A stretch of 64,000 nt of DNA from Dubosiella muris (GCF_004793885.1 NZ_SRYG01000006.1:47226-111225); one strand, 5' to 3'; positions 17,331 to 26,512 are shown, numbered from the stretch's first letter. Made by a program: numbers and translations. The notes: generated by a model not told the origin, from the sequence alone.

Positions 17331-18521
17331 ATGAAAGAGAAATGGGTAGGAGTCGTTGATTTGTATGGAAGATATTCCCAAAGGATTTTATCCATTGCCG
17401 GGTCTGCTTATTTAGCGGTCGCTTTGCTTTCTTATTGCTTATTGTTTAAGCAATCTCAATCGGTATGGAATGATGTAGCAGTAATCGGGTTAGATCTCAT
17501 TCGAAAAGCTGCATTTATCATTTTTTTGATTAGCATCCTTTACAATATATGGAAGAAAAACCTGGATTGGAAATTGTGTGGTGGCTTTTTTCTGTTATCT
17601 GGTTTGGTTACTTTTTTTTCAAAAGATGCAGAGCCGATAAAAATGTTTTTTTTACTAACGGCGCTTTCCGTGTTTCCGTTTGATTTTATTTTGAAGAAGT
17701 ATTATAACGTACAGTCTTTTATTTTGTTGCTTGTGATCACATTGACAGCGTTTGGAGTCATTGAAAATATTTTATACGATAAAGATCGGATGCGATTTGG
17801 GCTAGGATTTGATTGGACGACGACAGCGGCCGTTTTATTGTTACACATTCTCATTCTTTATGAATGTGTGCGAAAGTATAAGTGGAAGAAAAATGAAGTC
17901 TATCTTTTTCTTGTATCTATTGTGGTGATTTACTTATTTACAGATGCTAGATTTATATTCATAATGAGTATTTTGTTTTTGCTTTTAGTCGTATTTCAAC
18001 AAAAGACGCACTTTCTTTCTTGTCAAAAAAAGTCAATTCAAATGATATTCACTTGTTTGCCAATTCTTTTTTTGATTATTTCGTTTTTAGGCTTTTTATT
18101 TTATGATCCAAACAATGAAATCTGGCGTACTATAAATTCCTTATTAAGCGATCGACTCGCTTTAGGGCATACCGGTTTGATGAGGTATGGATTTACTATT
18201 TTTGGACAACCCATTCAATGGATTGGCTATTCATTTACACAAATAAATGGAACATATAACTATATTGACAATTCATATATTCGGATTTTCTTAGAAACAG
18301 GAATATTCAACTTAATTTTTTATATGACAGTATGTAGTTTAGGAATTTGGAATTTGTGTAAAAGAAATCAGATTCGCAAAGTATTGGCTTTTTCTTTTTT
18401 AATTATTCTGGGTATGATTGAGCCATTCTTTTTTAACCCGCTCTTCAATCCTTTCTTGATTTTGGGATTGAAAGATTTAAATGATAAGCTAAAGAAAGGT
18501 CGGGTATATGCAAAAATCTAA
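17331..18521 (+). CDS. Wzy-like O-antigen/capsule polymerase
   Basis: 396 residues with about 10 helices and a larger outside loop around residues 265-330 (DPNNEIWRTINSLLSDRLALGH), the usual place of the conserved arginines in O-antigen polymerases and ligases. It contains DNSYIRIFLETGIF, a segment commonly seen in Wzy proteins. ATG 17331 follows GAGGAGGGT. It overlaps the next transferase by 14 bases. Wzy proteins diverge widely, so the call rests on topology, the motif and position between wzx and glycosyltransferases. Confidence 0.8.
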   Translation: MKEKWVGVVDLYGRYSQRILSIAGSAYLAVALLSYCLLFKQSQSVWNDVAVIGLDLIRKAAFIIFLISILYNIWKKNLDWKLCGGFFLLSGLVTFFSKDAEPIKMFFLLTALSVFPFDFILKKYYNVQSFILLLVITLTAFGVIENILYDKDRMRFGLGFDWTTTAAVLLLHILILYECVRKYKWKKNEVYLFLVSIVVIYLFTDARFIFIMSILFLLLVVFQQKTHFLSCQKKSIQMIFTCLPILFLIISFLGFLFYDPNNEIWRTINSLLSDRLALGHTGLMRYGFTIFGQPIQWIGYSFTQINGTYNYIDNSYIRIFLETGIFNLIFYMTVCSLGIWNLCKRNQIRKVLAFSFLIILGMIEPFFFNPLFNPFLILGLKDLNDKLKKGRVYAKI

Positions 18522-19560
18522 AGTGCAGTTTTCCGTTGTGATGCCTATTTATAATGTGGCGCCTTATCTTGAAAAATCTATTTTATGTATATTAAATCAA
18601 ACATATTTGGATTTTGAGCTTATTCTCGTAAATGATGCATCGACCGATTCTTCTTTGGAAATATGTAGAAAATTTGAAAAAGAGGAAAAAGTTAAAATTA
18701 TTGATTGTTCAAAAAATCAGGGAGTAAGTACAGCTAGAAATTTAGGATTACAGTCCGCTTATGGCGAATATATCTTATTTATTGATCCAGATGATTCGAT
18801 TGATTTAAACTTGCTTGAAATATATGATCAAGCGATTGAAAAGTACCATCCAGATTTAGTGATCGTAGGCGCTAAAGAAGAATATATGAACCAAAATGGG
18901 AAGATTGAATACGAGAAGGTGATCATTCCGGAAAAAAGCAAAGTGTATGATTCCCAAGAATCTATTTATGAGGAAGCGCTTTTTCTGGAAGCGAAGACTT
19001 TATTTGGATATCCGTGGAATAAATGCTATCGAACAGAGCTTTTACGAAAAAATGGGATAGCCTTTAAAAAAGTAAAGATGATTGAAGATATTCGGTTTAA
19101 TTTGGCACTTCTTCCCTATTTAAAGTCGATGCAAACGTTGTCTGTTGCTCCGTATCATTATGCCATTCGTCCCAACGCGAGTTTGACACATCAAAAATTG
19201 GCAGATTATTTCGAGCTTCATACGACCCGGATCACTCTTTTTATTGAAGAATATGAACGCCATATGCCGGAGCTTCTACCACGTTGTAAAGAAACGATGG
19301 CCCCGATCTATTGCCGGTATTTGTTGTCGGCGATTGCCCGTTATGAAGGAACGGATATAAAAAAATGGCTGAAAAGTGTATATGAATCGGAATTGTTTAA
19401 TATGTTGCATCCGTATATGCATTTTGAAGGCAAAAAGAAATGGATTTATACCCCTCTTGTATCACGGAATATAGGATGGAGTATCGCGGCTGGAAAGTCT
19501 GCCGGTTTTGTAAAAGAGAAACTGCCAACGCTTTTCGCAAAGGCAAAACAAACACGATAG
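18508..19560 (+). CDS. Family 2 glycosyltransferase
   Basis: 350 residues. The N-terminal GT-A domain shows VVMPIYNVAPYLEKS, LVNDASTDSS and the metal-binding FIDPDDSIDL (DxD-type), followed by a helical C-terminal part with GYPWNKCYR and MIEDIRFN, typical of capsule GT2 enzymes. It acts in the cytoplasm on a lipid-linked acceptor. It overlaps the polymerase gene by 14 bases and is the first of three consecutive GT2 genes. Donor sugar unknown. Confidence 0.9.
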   Translation: MQKSKVQFSVVMPIYNVAPYLEKSILCILNQTYLDFELILVNDASTDSSLEICRKFEKEEKVKIIDCSKNQGVSTARNLGLQSAYGEYILFIDPDDSIDLNLLEIYDQAIEKYHPDLVIVGAKEEYMNQNGKIEYEKVIIPEKSKVYDSQESIYEEALFLEAKTLFGYPWNKCYRTELLRKNGIAFKKVKMIEDIRFNLALLPYLKSMQTLSVAPYHYAIRPNASLTHQKLADYFELHTTRITLFIEEYERHMPELLPRCKETMAPIYCRYLLSAIARYEGTDIKKWLKSVYESELFNMLHPYMHFEGKKKWIYTPLVSRNIGWSIAAGKSAGFVKEKLPTLFAKAKQTR

Positions 19561-19570
19561 GAGAACAGCT

Positions 19571-20572
19571 ATGAATGAATTGGTTTCAATCGTTGTACCA
19601 ATATACAATGTGGAAAAATACTTGTCAAAATGCATTGACTCCTTGATTAGCCAGACATATAAAAATTTAGAAATCATATTGGTCAATGATGGCTCAACAG
19701 ATCAAAGTGGGGAGATTGCTCAACAATACGCAAAACAGGATTCGCGAATCCGATATATCGTCCAGAAAAATAAAGGTCTGGGAGGAGCAAGAAATACAGG
19801 ACTTGAATATGCCAAAGGAAACTATATTTTATTTATCGACAGTGATGACTACATTAGGAATAATATGGTGGAAAAAATGGCAAAAGTGTTGGAGAAGAAT
19901 AATTTGGACATTGTAGTTTGTGAATATGAACGAGTGAATGAAAATGGAGAGTGCATAGAAAGCCATCAATTACCTTTTTTAGAGCAGAAAGTTTATGAGC
20001 CTCTTCATCAAAAAGAAGTGTTGCTCATGGATCCGGCGGCATGGAATAAGATGTATAAAAGAGAGTTGTTTGAACATACAAATTTACGATTTCCGGATCG
20101 CGTATGGTATGAGGACTTGCGAACGACACCAAAGTTGATCGCGCAGGCAAAGCGGGTTGGCTTTCTTCATGAACCATTTTACCTTTATTTGCAAAGAGCA
20201 AGCTCGATCATGAACTCCACGACTTTATCAAGACAAGCCGAGTCTTTACAGGCGATGGATGATTTGATCCATTATTTTAAAGCAAATCATCTTTATAAAA
20301 CGTATGAAAAAGAATTGGAATTTTTGTGTATTGCCCATGTGTATGTGTTTGGAATCAACCGGGTGGCGCGGATTCCGCACAGCAAGGCGATGATTCAAAA
20401 GTTTAAAGAGTATACAGTGGAAAACTTTCCAAATTTCCATTCCAATCCGTATTTTTCTTTGTTTACACCAAAGGAGAAAAAATTTTATGAATGGATCGAC
20501 CACAATCAAATCTGGAAGATCCAACTGGGAGATAAAGTGAAAAAGGAGGTTAAAAAATGGAAAAAACATTGA
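19571..20572 (+). CDS. Family 2 glycosyltransferase
   Basis: 333 residues. IVVPIYNVEKYLSKC, LVNDGSTDQS and FIDSDDYI mark a canonical EpsJ/CpsJ-like GT2 fold, with DPAAWNKMYKR and WYEDLRTTPKL in the second half. A ribosome binding site GGAGAACAGCT precedes the ATG. It overlaps the next GT2 by 16 bases. Substrate unknown; galactofuranose is one option since glf is in the same unit. Confidence 0.9.
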   Translation: MNELVSIVVPIYNVEKYLSKCIDSLISQTYKNLEIILVNDGSTDQSGEIAQQYAKQDSRIRYIVQKNKGLGGARNTGLEYAKGNYILFIDSDDYIRNNMVEKMAKVLEKNNLDIVVCEYERVNENGECIESHQLPFLEQKVYEPLHQKEVLLMDPAAWNKMYKRELFEHTNLRFPDRVWYEDLRTTPKLIAQAKRVGFLHEPFYLYLQRASSIMNSTTLSRQAESLQAMDDLIHYFKANHLYKTYEKELEFLCIAHVYVFGINRVARIPHSKAMIQKFKEYTVENFPNFHSNPYFSLFTPKEKKFYEWIDHNQIWKIQLGDKVKKEVKKWKKH

Positions 20573-21549
20573 CGATCACGATTCCTTCTTACAATGTGGA
20601 AAAGACATTGAAAGAAACGGTCGATTCTTTGCTGGAGCCTTCGATTTTAAATGATTTGGAAATTTTAATCGTAAACGATGGTTCGAAAGATTCGACTTCT
20701 GAAATCGCGCACGAATACGAGAAAAATTATCCAAATACAGTGCGGGCAATCGACAAGGAAAACGGGGGACATGGCTCCACGATCAATACGGGTATGCGAG
20801 AAGCGACAGGGCGGTATTTTAAAGTGGTCGATGGTGACGACTGGCTGATTACCGAGAACCTTCCACGATTTCTTGCAGATTTAAAGAAAACGAATGCGGA
20901 TATTGTGTATAATCCTTTTTTTGAAGTCAATGACCAAACCAAAGAGAGAAAAGAAATTGGACAGGCTACAACAAATCTTTTGTTTGAGCATGTATATGCT
21001 TTTGATGAGGTTTCAAATCAGTTTTCGATCCAGATGCATGCGATGACATATAAAACATCTATTTTGAAAAAACATCATATTGAAATTGATGAACACAGAT
21101 TTTATGTGGATGCCGAATATGTGCTGATGCCGATTCCGTTTGTCCAAACGATTGAGCTGTTAGAATATCCGATGTATCTTTATCGCATGTTTACCGAACA
21201 ACAAAGCATGAATGTTAAAAATATGCAGAAAAATGTTCAGCATCACTATGATGTTGCGATGCATATGGTAGATTATTATTTGCGATACGCGCCTTTATTG
21301 ACGAAAGAAAAACAGGAATATATGAAGAAAAGAGTTTTGGCGTTAATTGAAATGCAATACCAAATCTACTTTAGTTTTCCGTTCGACTGGAATGTCACAA
21401 AAGAAATTGACCGATTTAATCAGGAGTTAAAAGGAAAAGACGCACAAATCTACAAAGACAGCCAGGGTACGATGGTACGCTTCATCCGGTTGCAGCCCAA
21501 ATTGTTTTATCCGGTTATAAAACTTCGCGAAAAAGTGAGACGTTCATAA
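20557..21549 (+). CDS. Family 2 glycosyltransferase
   Basis: 330 residues. ITIPSYNVEKTLKET, IVNDGSKDST, the ENGGHGSTINTGM segment and VVDGDDWL define the GT2 domain. The GGHGSTIN pattern is common in a Gram-positive subgroup placed beside LytR-CpsA-Psr genes. AAGGAGG lies upstream of ATG 20557, inside the previous gene. It is the last of the three-gene GT2 run before the LCP gene. Confidence 0.9.
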   Translation: MEKTLTITIPSYNVEKTLKETVDSLLEPSILNDLEILIVNDGSKDSTSEIAHEYEKNYPNTVRAIDKENGGHGSTINTGMREATGRYFKVVDGDDWLITENLPRFLADLKKTNADIVYNPFFEVNDQTKERKEIGQATTNLLFEHVYAFDEVSNQFSIQMHAMTYKTSILKKHHIEIDEHRFYVDAEYVLMPIPFVQTIELLEYPMYLYRMFTEQQSMNVKNMQKNVQHHYDVAMHMVDYYLRYAPLLTKEKQEYMKKRVLALIEMQYQIYFSFPFDWNVTKEIDRFNQELKGKDAQIYKDSQGTMVRFIRLQPKLFYPVIKLREKVRRS

Positions 21550-21611
21550 AACGAATTTTGCTTTTAAATAAGAAATATGGTTAAATAGACACGACATAAG
21601 AGAGGTACACC

Positions 21612-23276
21612 ATGAATAAAGGATATCGAATATTTTCAATTATCTTGACTATATTGACTGTATTAGCAACTGGATTTTTTGTTTACCAGTTGGTGAAGCT
21701 GGGTGTATTGCCTACACAGATTTTGCTTCCAATTATTGCAGCCATCATACTCATTGTTTTGATTATGGCGTTGCTTGTTGTTTTTATGGCGAAATCCGTG
21801 GTATCCAGATCCATTACCAGTATTTTAATGGTTTTGATTTGTGCAATCATCGCGTTTGGCGGGTTTAATATCTACAAAACAAGCAGCATGCTTTCGAACA
21901 TTACAACACCAGAAGGGAAGGTTGCAAACAAGATCTCGGTTGTGGCTTTAAAAGATAGCCAAATCGAAAATTTGAAGGGCCTTCGGGATAAAAAAGTTGG
22001 CGTATTGAATACATTGGATCGTGTAGGAACCGATAAGTGTCTGGATGCGATTGCCAATGAAAATGTCACCATTACGCAAACGGGATTTGATGGATTGAAT
22101 GCGGAAGTGGCGGCGCTCTATGATCATTCTGTAGACGCAATTATTTTGAATGAAGCAAGACGTGGAAGTGTGGCGGAAAACGAGCAGTACGCAAATTTCG
22201 ACAATGACACGAAAGTTGTGTATGAAACCGTGTATTATACGGATGCGGTACAAGGAAGCGCGAAAAAGGTAAACGATATTACTCAGCAGCCATTTACGGT
22301 GTTGATTAGTGGAAGCGATTCCCGGAATGGTTTCGCGGAAGCCGGACGCAGTGATGTAAACATGGTGGCCACGGTCAATCCGCAGACACATACGGTTCTT
22401 TTGACCAGTATTCCGCGTGACTTCTATGTGACAACCCAATGCGATGAAGGATATGGATGCGCGCAAGGGCAACTGGATAAATTGACACATACAGGATTGC
22501 ATGGCGTGGAGACGACTAAAAAGACGATTGAGAATTTCCTGGGCATTGAAATCAACTACACATTGCGGGTAAACTTCAATAGCGTTGTCAACCTCGTTGA
22601 CGCGTTAGGCGGTATCGACGTGTTTGTTCCGGAAGGATACGCTGTGGAATCGTTCTGGACGAATCCGGCTTATGGTGTCCATGAAGGGGAAAACCATTTG
22701 GATGGCGAAGGCGCCTTGGCGTTTGCCCGGGAGCGGTACGCCTATACCGAAGGGGATTTCCAGCGAGTAAAAAATCAGCAGACCGTATTGATGGCGATTG
22801 CGCAAAAAGCGTTGTCTCCGGCTGTCATTGTCAACTACTCCCGTTTGATGGACGCATTAGGTGGTGCGTTGGAAACCGACTTAAGTGACGAGGAAATCCA
22901 GAAGCTCATCCATAATCAAATTGACAATGGTGGAAACTGGAACTTTATCACAACGACGCTAGATGGTACGGGAAGCACAGAGTTCTGCGCCGAGTTAGGT
23001 GACCGTGCCTACGTAACGATTCCAAACGAGGAATCTGTACAAATGGCCCGTCAGCAAATTCAGGAAGTTTTGGAAGGACAACCGGTGACAGAATCGGCGC
23101 CAGCACAAGAACAACCAGCTGAGCAGCCACAGGAAGAGACGCCAGTGGTGGAAGATCAAACGTATGTAGAAGAATCGACATCGCAAGGAGATGTATATTA
23201 TGGCGAGGATCAAACTTACGTGGAAGACCCAGTCTACTATGATCCAAACGCGGTGGATTCCACTTACGGCTATTAA
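21612..23276 (+). CDS. LytR-CpsA-Psr (LCP) family cell-wall polymer ligase with extra N-terminal domains
   Basis: Transfers undecaprenyl-linked polysaccharide or teichoic acid to peptidoglycan outside the cell. 554 residues: three membrane helices in the first 85 residues, an accessory domain (about 100-215) with LRDKKVGVLNTLDRVG that resembles a solute-binding fold, then the LCP domain (about 230-420) with ISGSDSR, TSIPRDFYV, LDKLTHTG and FNSVVNLVDALGG. The family's phosphate-binding arginines are visible in these motifs and in FARERYAYTEGDFQR. The last 60 residues are Glu/Gln/Pro/Tyr-rich with DQTYVE repeated. Ribosome binding site AGAGAGGT. It fits wall anchoring of the polymer made by this locus. 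Confidence 0.93.
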   Translation: MNKGYRIFSIILTILTVLATGFFVYQLVKLGVLPTQILLPIIAAIILIVLIMALLVVFMAKSVVSRSITSILMVLICAIIAFGGFNIYKTSSMLSNITTPEGKVANKISVVALKDSQIENLKGLRDKKVGVLNTLDRVGTDKCLDAIANENVTITQTGFDGLNAEVAALYDHSVDAIILNEARRGSVAENEQYANFDNDTKVVYETVYYTDAVQGSAKKVNDITQQPFTVLISGSDSRNGFAEAGRSDVNMVATVNPQTHTVLLTSIPRDFYVTTQCDEGYGCAQGQLDKLTHTGLHGVETTKKTIENFLGIEINYTLRVNFNSVVNLVDALGGIDVFVPEGYAVESFWTNPAYGVHEGENHLDGEGALAFARERYAYTEGDFQRVKNQQTVLMAIAQKALSPAVIVNYSRLMDALGGALETDLSDEEIQKLIHNQIDNGGNWNFITTTLDGTGSTEFCAELGDRAYVTIPNEESVQMARQQIQEVLEGQPVTESAPAQEQPAEQPQEETPVVEDQTYVEESTSQGDVYYGEDQTYVEDPVYYDPNAVDSTYGY

Positions 23277-23283
23277 AGGAGAA

Positions 23284-23314
23284 AGAAGAGAGAAGAATAA
23301 TTCTCTCTTTCTTT
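23284..23314 (+). terminator. Terminator-like hairpin after the LCP gene
   Basis: AAGAGAGAA and TTCTCTCTT form a stem, followed by TCTTTG. The T-run is weak, so partial read-through to the next transferase gene is likely. Confidence 0.5.
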
Positions 23315-23330
23315 GTGTAAAGGAGAAAGA

Positions 23331-24437
23331 ATGAAAAGAATTTTGATTGGCTATATTTCCAATACAAAAGGAAGTGGCTTGGATAATTATATTTACAATC
23401 TTGTGGATATCCTGAAAACGGAAGCTGTTCAGATTGATTTGTTAAGCAGCGCAATCGACAAAGAACTAGAAGAAAAGTATAAGGCGAATCCGAACATACG
23501 ATTCTTACCTATTGATCGAATCCCGCATCCAAAAAAACGATATGATCAAATTAGAAAATATGCCAAAGAAAACAAGTACGACATCGCTTACTTTAATATC
23601 TCGGAGGCATTTGATTGTTTTGGAAATCTTGCTTGCCATCAAATCGTTCCGGTTGTGATTACACATAGTCATAGCGCTGGAAATGATAACCAGAATCGGT
23701 TAAAAAGATACGTTTCGAAAGTAGCACATATTTGTGGAAGACCAGTTATTAATAAATATACAACTTATTGTTTTGCGTGTTCGGATTTAGCGGCAAATTG
23801 GTTGTTTGGAAAAGGAAAAAAATATCGACTGATACGTAATACGATACAGTCGAAACGATTTCTTTATAATTCGATGAATCGAAAAGAAGTAAGAGAACAA
23901 TTAGGAATTTCTGAAGAGACTGTGGTTTTGGGGTTCGTTGGAAATTTAACCTATTCTAAAAATCCATTTTTTCTACTTCAATTTATGAAAGAGTTAAGAA
24001 AGAAAATTCCAAATAGTTATTTATTGATAATTGGTGATGGACCTTTGAGAAATTCATTGGAACAAACTGCAAGTAAAAATAAACAAAATTATATTTTATT
24101 TTTAGGAAAAAGATTCGATATAGAACGATATTATAGTGCGATGGATTTGTTTGTGCTTCCTTCCAATTTTGAAGGATATGGAATAGTTGGCGTAGAGGCG
24201 CAAGTAAATGGGCTTCCATGTTTGTTTTCCGATAAAGTTCCTAAAGCCCTCGCCTTCAGCAATCACAGCCTTTTCTTCCACACTCAAAATATGGAGGAAG
24301 GGGTTGAAAAAGCACAAAAGCTTCTTCAGCTTGGAAGGATGGATCCAAAAGAATATCCGTCGGAGATCTTGTATGATTTGAACGATCAAAAACAGGAATT
24401 TATTGATATTTTTATACACGGGGAATTTGAAAAATAA
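23331..24437 (+). CDS. Family 4 glycosyltransferase
   Basis: 368 residues in the GT-B fold. The N-terminal half begins KRILIGYISNTKGSGLDNYIY, and a donor-binding C-terminal half carries VGNLTYSKNPFFLLQ, IGDGPLRNSLE and the retaining-enzyme motif FEGYGIVGVEAQ (E-x7-E). ATG 23331 follows AAGGAGAAAGA; an earlier frame opening at 23313 lies in the hairpin. It sits between the LCP gene and glf. Donor and linkage cannot be read from sequence. Confidence 0.9.
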   Translation: MKRILIGYISNTKGSGLDNYIYNLVDILKTEAVQIDLLSSAIDKELEEKYKANPNIRFLPIDRIPHPKKRYDQIRKYAKENKYDIAYFNISEAFDCFGNLACHQIVPVVITHSHSAGNDNQNRLKRYVSKVAHICGRPVINKYTTYCFACSDLAANWLFGKGKKYRLIRNTIQSKRFLYNSMNRKEVREQLGISEETVVLGFVGNLTYSKNPFFLLQFMKELRKKIPNSYLLIIGDGPLRNSLEQTASKNKQNYILFLGKRFDIERYYSAMDLFVLPSNFEGYGIVGVEAQVNGLPCLFSDKVPKALAFSNHSLFFHTQNMEEGVEKAQKLLQLGRMDPKEYPSEILYDLNDQKQEFIDIFIHGEFEK

Positions 24438-24448
24438 AGGAGACAAAT

Positions 24449-25573
24449 ATGAAACAATACGACTATTTAGTGGTAGGAACCGGTTTGTTTGGCGCGGTAT
24501 TCGCGCAACAGGCAAAAGAACAAGGAAAAAAAGTGTTGATGGTGGAAAAGCGAAACCACATCGCCGGAAACGTATATACAAAAACGGTGGATGGAATCCA
24601 TGTGCATGAATATGGCGCGCATATTTTCCATACCAACAATCGCACGGTATGGGATTATATTACGCGGTTTGCGACCTTTAATCGTTTTACCAATGCGCCC
24701 GTCGCGAATTATAAAGGAGAATTGTATTCACTTCCGTTCAACATGTACACGTTCAATAAAATGTGGGGCGTGATTACGCCGCAAGAAGCGAAAGCGATGA
24801 TTGAGCGTCAAAAAGAGGAATCGGGAATTAAAGAACCGAAAAATCTGGAAGAGCAGGCGATTTCTTTAGTCGGCAAGGATATTTATGAAAAGCTCATCAA
24901 AGGATATACCGAAAAACAATGGGGTCGCGACTGCAAAGATTTGCCGGCGTTTATTATCAAACGGCTGCCTGTTCGTTTTACGTTCGACAACAACTATTTC
25001 AACGCGCTGTATCAGGGCATTCCCATGGGTGGTTATACAAAGATGGTGGAAAACATACTGGAAGGCATCGAAGTGCGGTTAAATACAGACTATTTAAAAC
25101 AAAAAGAAGAACTGGACGCCTTGGCGGATAAAGTCGTGTATACAGGACCGATTGATGCGTATTTCCACTACGCGTTGGAACCGCTCGAATACCGTTCCGT
25201 ACGCTTCGAGGTGGAGCATTTGAATACGGATAACTTCCAGGGCAACGCGGCCGTGAACTATACAGACCGCGAAACGCCGTATACCCGAATCATCGAGCAT
25301 AAATGGTTTGAATTTGGAAAGGATGAGGAAGGAAACGATATTCCGACCACGATTATTTCAAAAGAGTATTCTTCTGAATGGAAACTGGGAGACGAGCCAT
25401 ACTATCCAGTCAATGATGAAAAAAACTCCAGGCTGTATGAACAATATAAAGCGCTGGCAGAACAGGAAAAAAACGTTGTGTTTGGTGGTCGTCTGGCGGA
25501 ATACAAGTACTACGACATGGACGCGGTAATCGCCCAGGCGCTGGATTGTGCGAAAAAGGAACTGCAAAAATAA
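24449..25573 (+). CDS. glf: UDP-galactopyranose mutase
   Basis: FAD enzyme that interconverts UDP-galactopyranose and UDP-galactofuranose, supplying Galf for the polysaccharide. 374 residues. The FAD-binding start is YDYLVVGTGLFGAVFA, then VEKRNHIAGNVYT and HVHEYGAHIFHTNN. Active-site segments follow: GYTEKQWGRD, RLPVRFTFDNNYF and YTGPIDAYF, with RTIIEHK-type residues in YTRIIEHKWF. Ribosome binding site AAAGGAGACAA. It is the last gene of the polysaccharide locus, closed by a long hairpin. A Galf transferase is presumably among the neighbouring GT2 genes. Confidence 0.96.
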   Translation: MKQYDYLVVGTGLFGAVFAQQAKEQGKKVLMVEKRNHIAGNVYTKTVDGIHVHEYGAHIFHTNNRTVWDYITRFATFNRFTNAPVANYKGELYSLPFNMYTFNKMWGVITPQEAKAMIERQKEESGIKEPKNLEEQAISLVGKDIYEKLIKGYTEKQWGRDCKDLPAFIIKRLPVRFTFDNNYFNALYQGIPMGGYTKMVENILEGIEVRLNTDYLKQKEELDALADKVVYTGPIDAYFHYALEPLEYRSVRFEVEHLNTDNFQGNAAVNYTDRETPYTRIIEHKWFEFGKDEEGNDIPTTIISKEYSSEWKLGDEPYYPVNDEKNSRLYEQYKALAEQEKNVVFGGRLAEYKYYDMDAVIAQALDCAKKELQK

Positions 25574-25591
25574 CACATTGATTTTTTAGAA

Positions 25592-25666
25592 TAAAACCCT
25601 CCGAGGTATAAGATCGAATAAGCATGCAAAAGCTTATTATGAATCTTATGACCGGAGGGTTTTATT
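25592..25666 (+). terminator. Long imperfect hairpin closing the polysaccharide locus
   Basis: AAAACCCTCCG (from 25593) pairs with CGGAGGGTTTT (to about 25663). An inner stem, ATAAGAT...AATAAGC with GCTTATT...ATCTTAT, gives about 30 paired bases in all, flanked by A/T runs on both sides. It should stop transcription in both directions, and its length is unusual for a plain terminator. Confidence 0.75.
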
Positions 25667-25762
25667 TATTTAAACTGATGGTCTTCTCCACCGTTTTTAC
25701 TGGACTTGTTTCAGCGCATTGTGTGGGCTTATCGTCGTATAATATTTACTAACAATCATGAT

Positions 25763-26050
25763 TTAAAAAACCTGTCTTGATTTTGAAACGGTCAGAGATA
25801 AGCCAAGGTGCTGAAGGATATTTAAGAGGGTTCTTAAATTTGGCATGGTTTGGCATGATTCAATTCTCGCAATAGAAGATTGAGGTAGCTTGCAAAGAGC
25901 TGCTAAATCTCTTTGTGATAATCCTAGTCTATTTCTTTGTTCAATAATTGTCGAAATAATGGCGGCCAATTCTTCTACTTCTTTCATATCTTTTGCGATT
26001 TCTGAATCAACTTTATATACATGTTCTTTATAATCATTCCACGTTTTCAT
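25763..26050 (-). CDS. HigA-like antitoxin, XRE helix-turn-helix
   Basis: 95 residues. An acidic helical N-terminus (about 1-35) is followed by an XRE helix-turn-helix with RLGLSQRDLAALCKLPQSSIARIE. It is expected to neutralise the toxin encoded just upstream and to repress the operon. Its ATG overlaps the toxin stop by four bases, the usual higB-higA order (toxin first). The palindrome at 26495-26512 is a candidate binding site. Type II pair; direct partner assignment rests on overlap and family. Confidence 0.85.
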   Translation of the reverse strand: MKTWNDYKEHVYKVDSEIAKDMKEVEELAAIISTIIEQRNRLGLSQRDLAALCKLPQSSIARIESCQTMPNLRTLLNILQHLGLSLTVSKSRQVF

Positions 26051-26418
26051 AGATTTTCATTATCCTTTCTATGCAAATAGTCATCTCTTTCGCGTTTTGC
26101 CTTTGCGATTTCACGTTTGGGAGTTTTTTGAGATTTTTTTCGAAACTGATGAAGTAATACGTATGTATTGTTTTGAAAGAAAAAATAAAAAACCCTGTTA
26201 TTCCCGGGGCGGAGTTCCCAAATCCCATCTTCTAAATATTTTGTGATATTCTCGCTCAAATGGGTGCCATTTTTTTGAAGAAGTTCTATATAAAAAGAAA
26301 TTTGTTTATATTGTACCCGTTCATTCTTATTTGATTTGGCATTTTTTCTTAGCTTTTCAAGAAAATTCCAAACTTGGCTTTCTCCGTTTTCATTTTCATA
26401 AAACTCTATTGTATACAT
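26047..26418 (-). CDS. HigB/RelE-superfamily toxin (Gp49-like)
   Basis: 123 residues from the preferred ATG (MYTIEFYENENGES). It shows the phage-derived Gp49/RelE layout: VWNFLEKL early, then KYLEDGIWELRPGNNRVFYFFF with the conserved Leu-Arg, and LLHQFRKKSQKTPKREI with basic residues thought to contact mRNA in the ribosome. GGAGGG lies 11 bases before this ATG; an upstream ATG at 26439 overlaps that site and is unlikely to be used. Expected to act as a ribosome-dependent endoribonuclease. Located between the polysaccharide locus and the GC-rich region. Confidence 0.85.
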   Translation of the reverse strand: MYTIEFYENENGESQVWNFLEKLRKNAKSNKNERVQYKQISFYIELLQKNGTHLSENITKYLEDGIWELRPGNNRVFYFFFQNNTYVLLHQFRKKSQKTPKREIAKAKRERDDYLHRKDNENL

Positions 26419-26494
26419 TTTTATAACTTTTCCCTCCATAAATAAGGTAAACTTAAATTTAATTTTATCTTAAAACTTCTTTTTCCATCCAAAT

Positions 26495-26512
26495 GATAGC
26501 ATTAATGCTATC
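26495..26512. promoter_or_regulatory. Perfect 18-base palindrome, candidate HigA operator
   Basis: GATAGCATTAATGCTATC is its own complement. It lies just upstream of a minus-strand promoter-like TTGGAT...GATAAA that would drive the toxin-antitoxin pair, 77 bases before the toxin start. Confidence 0.6.
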
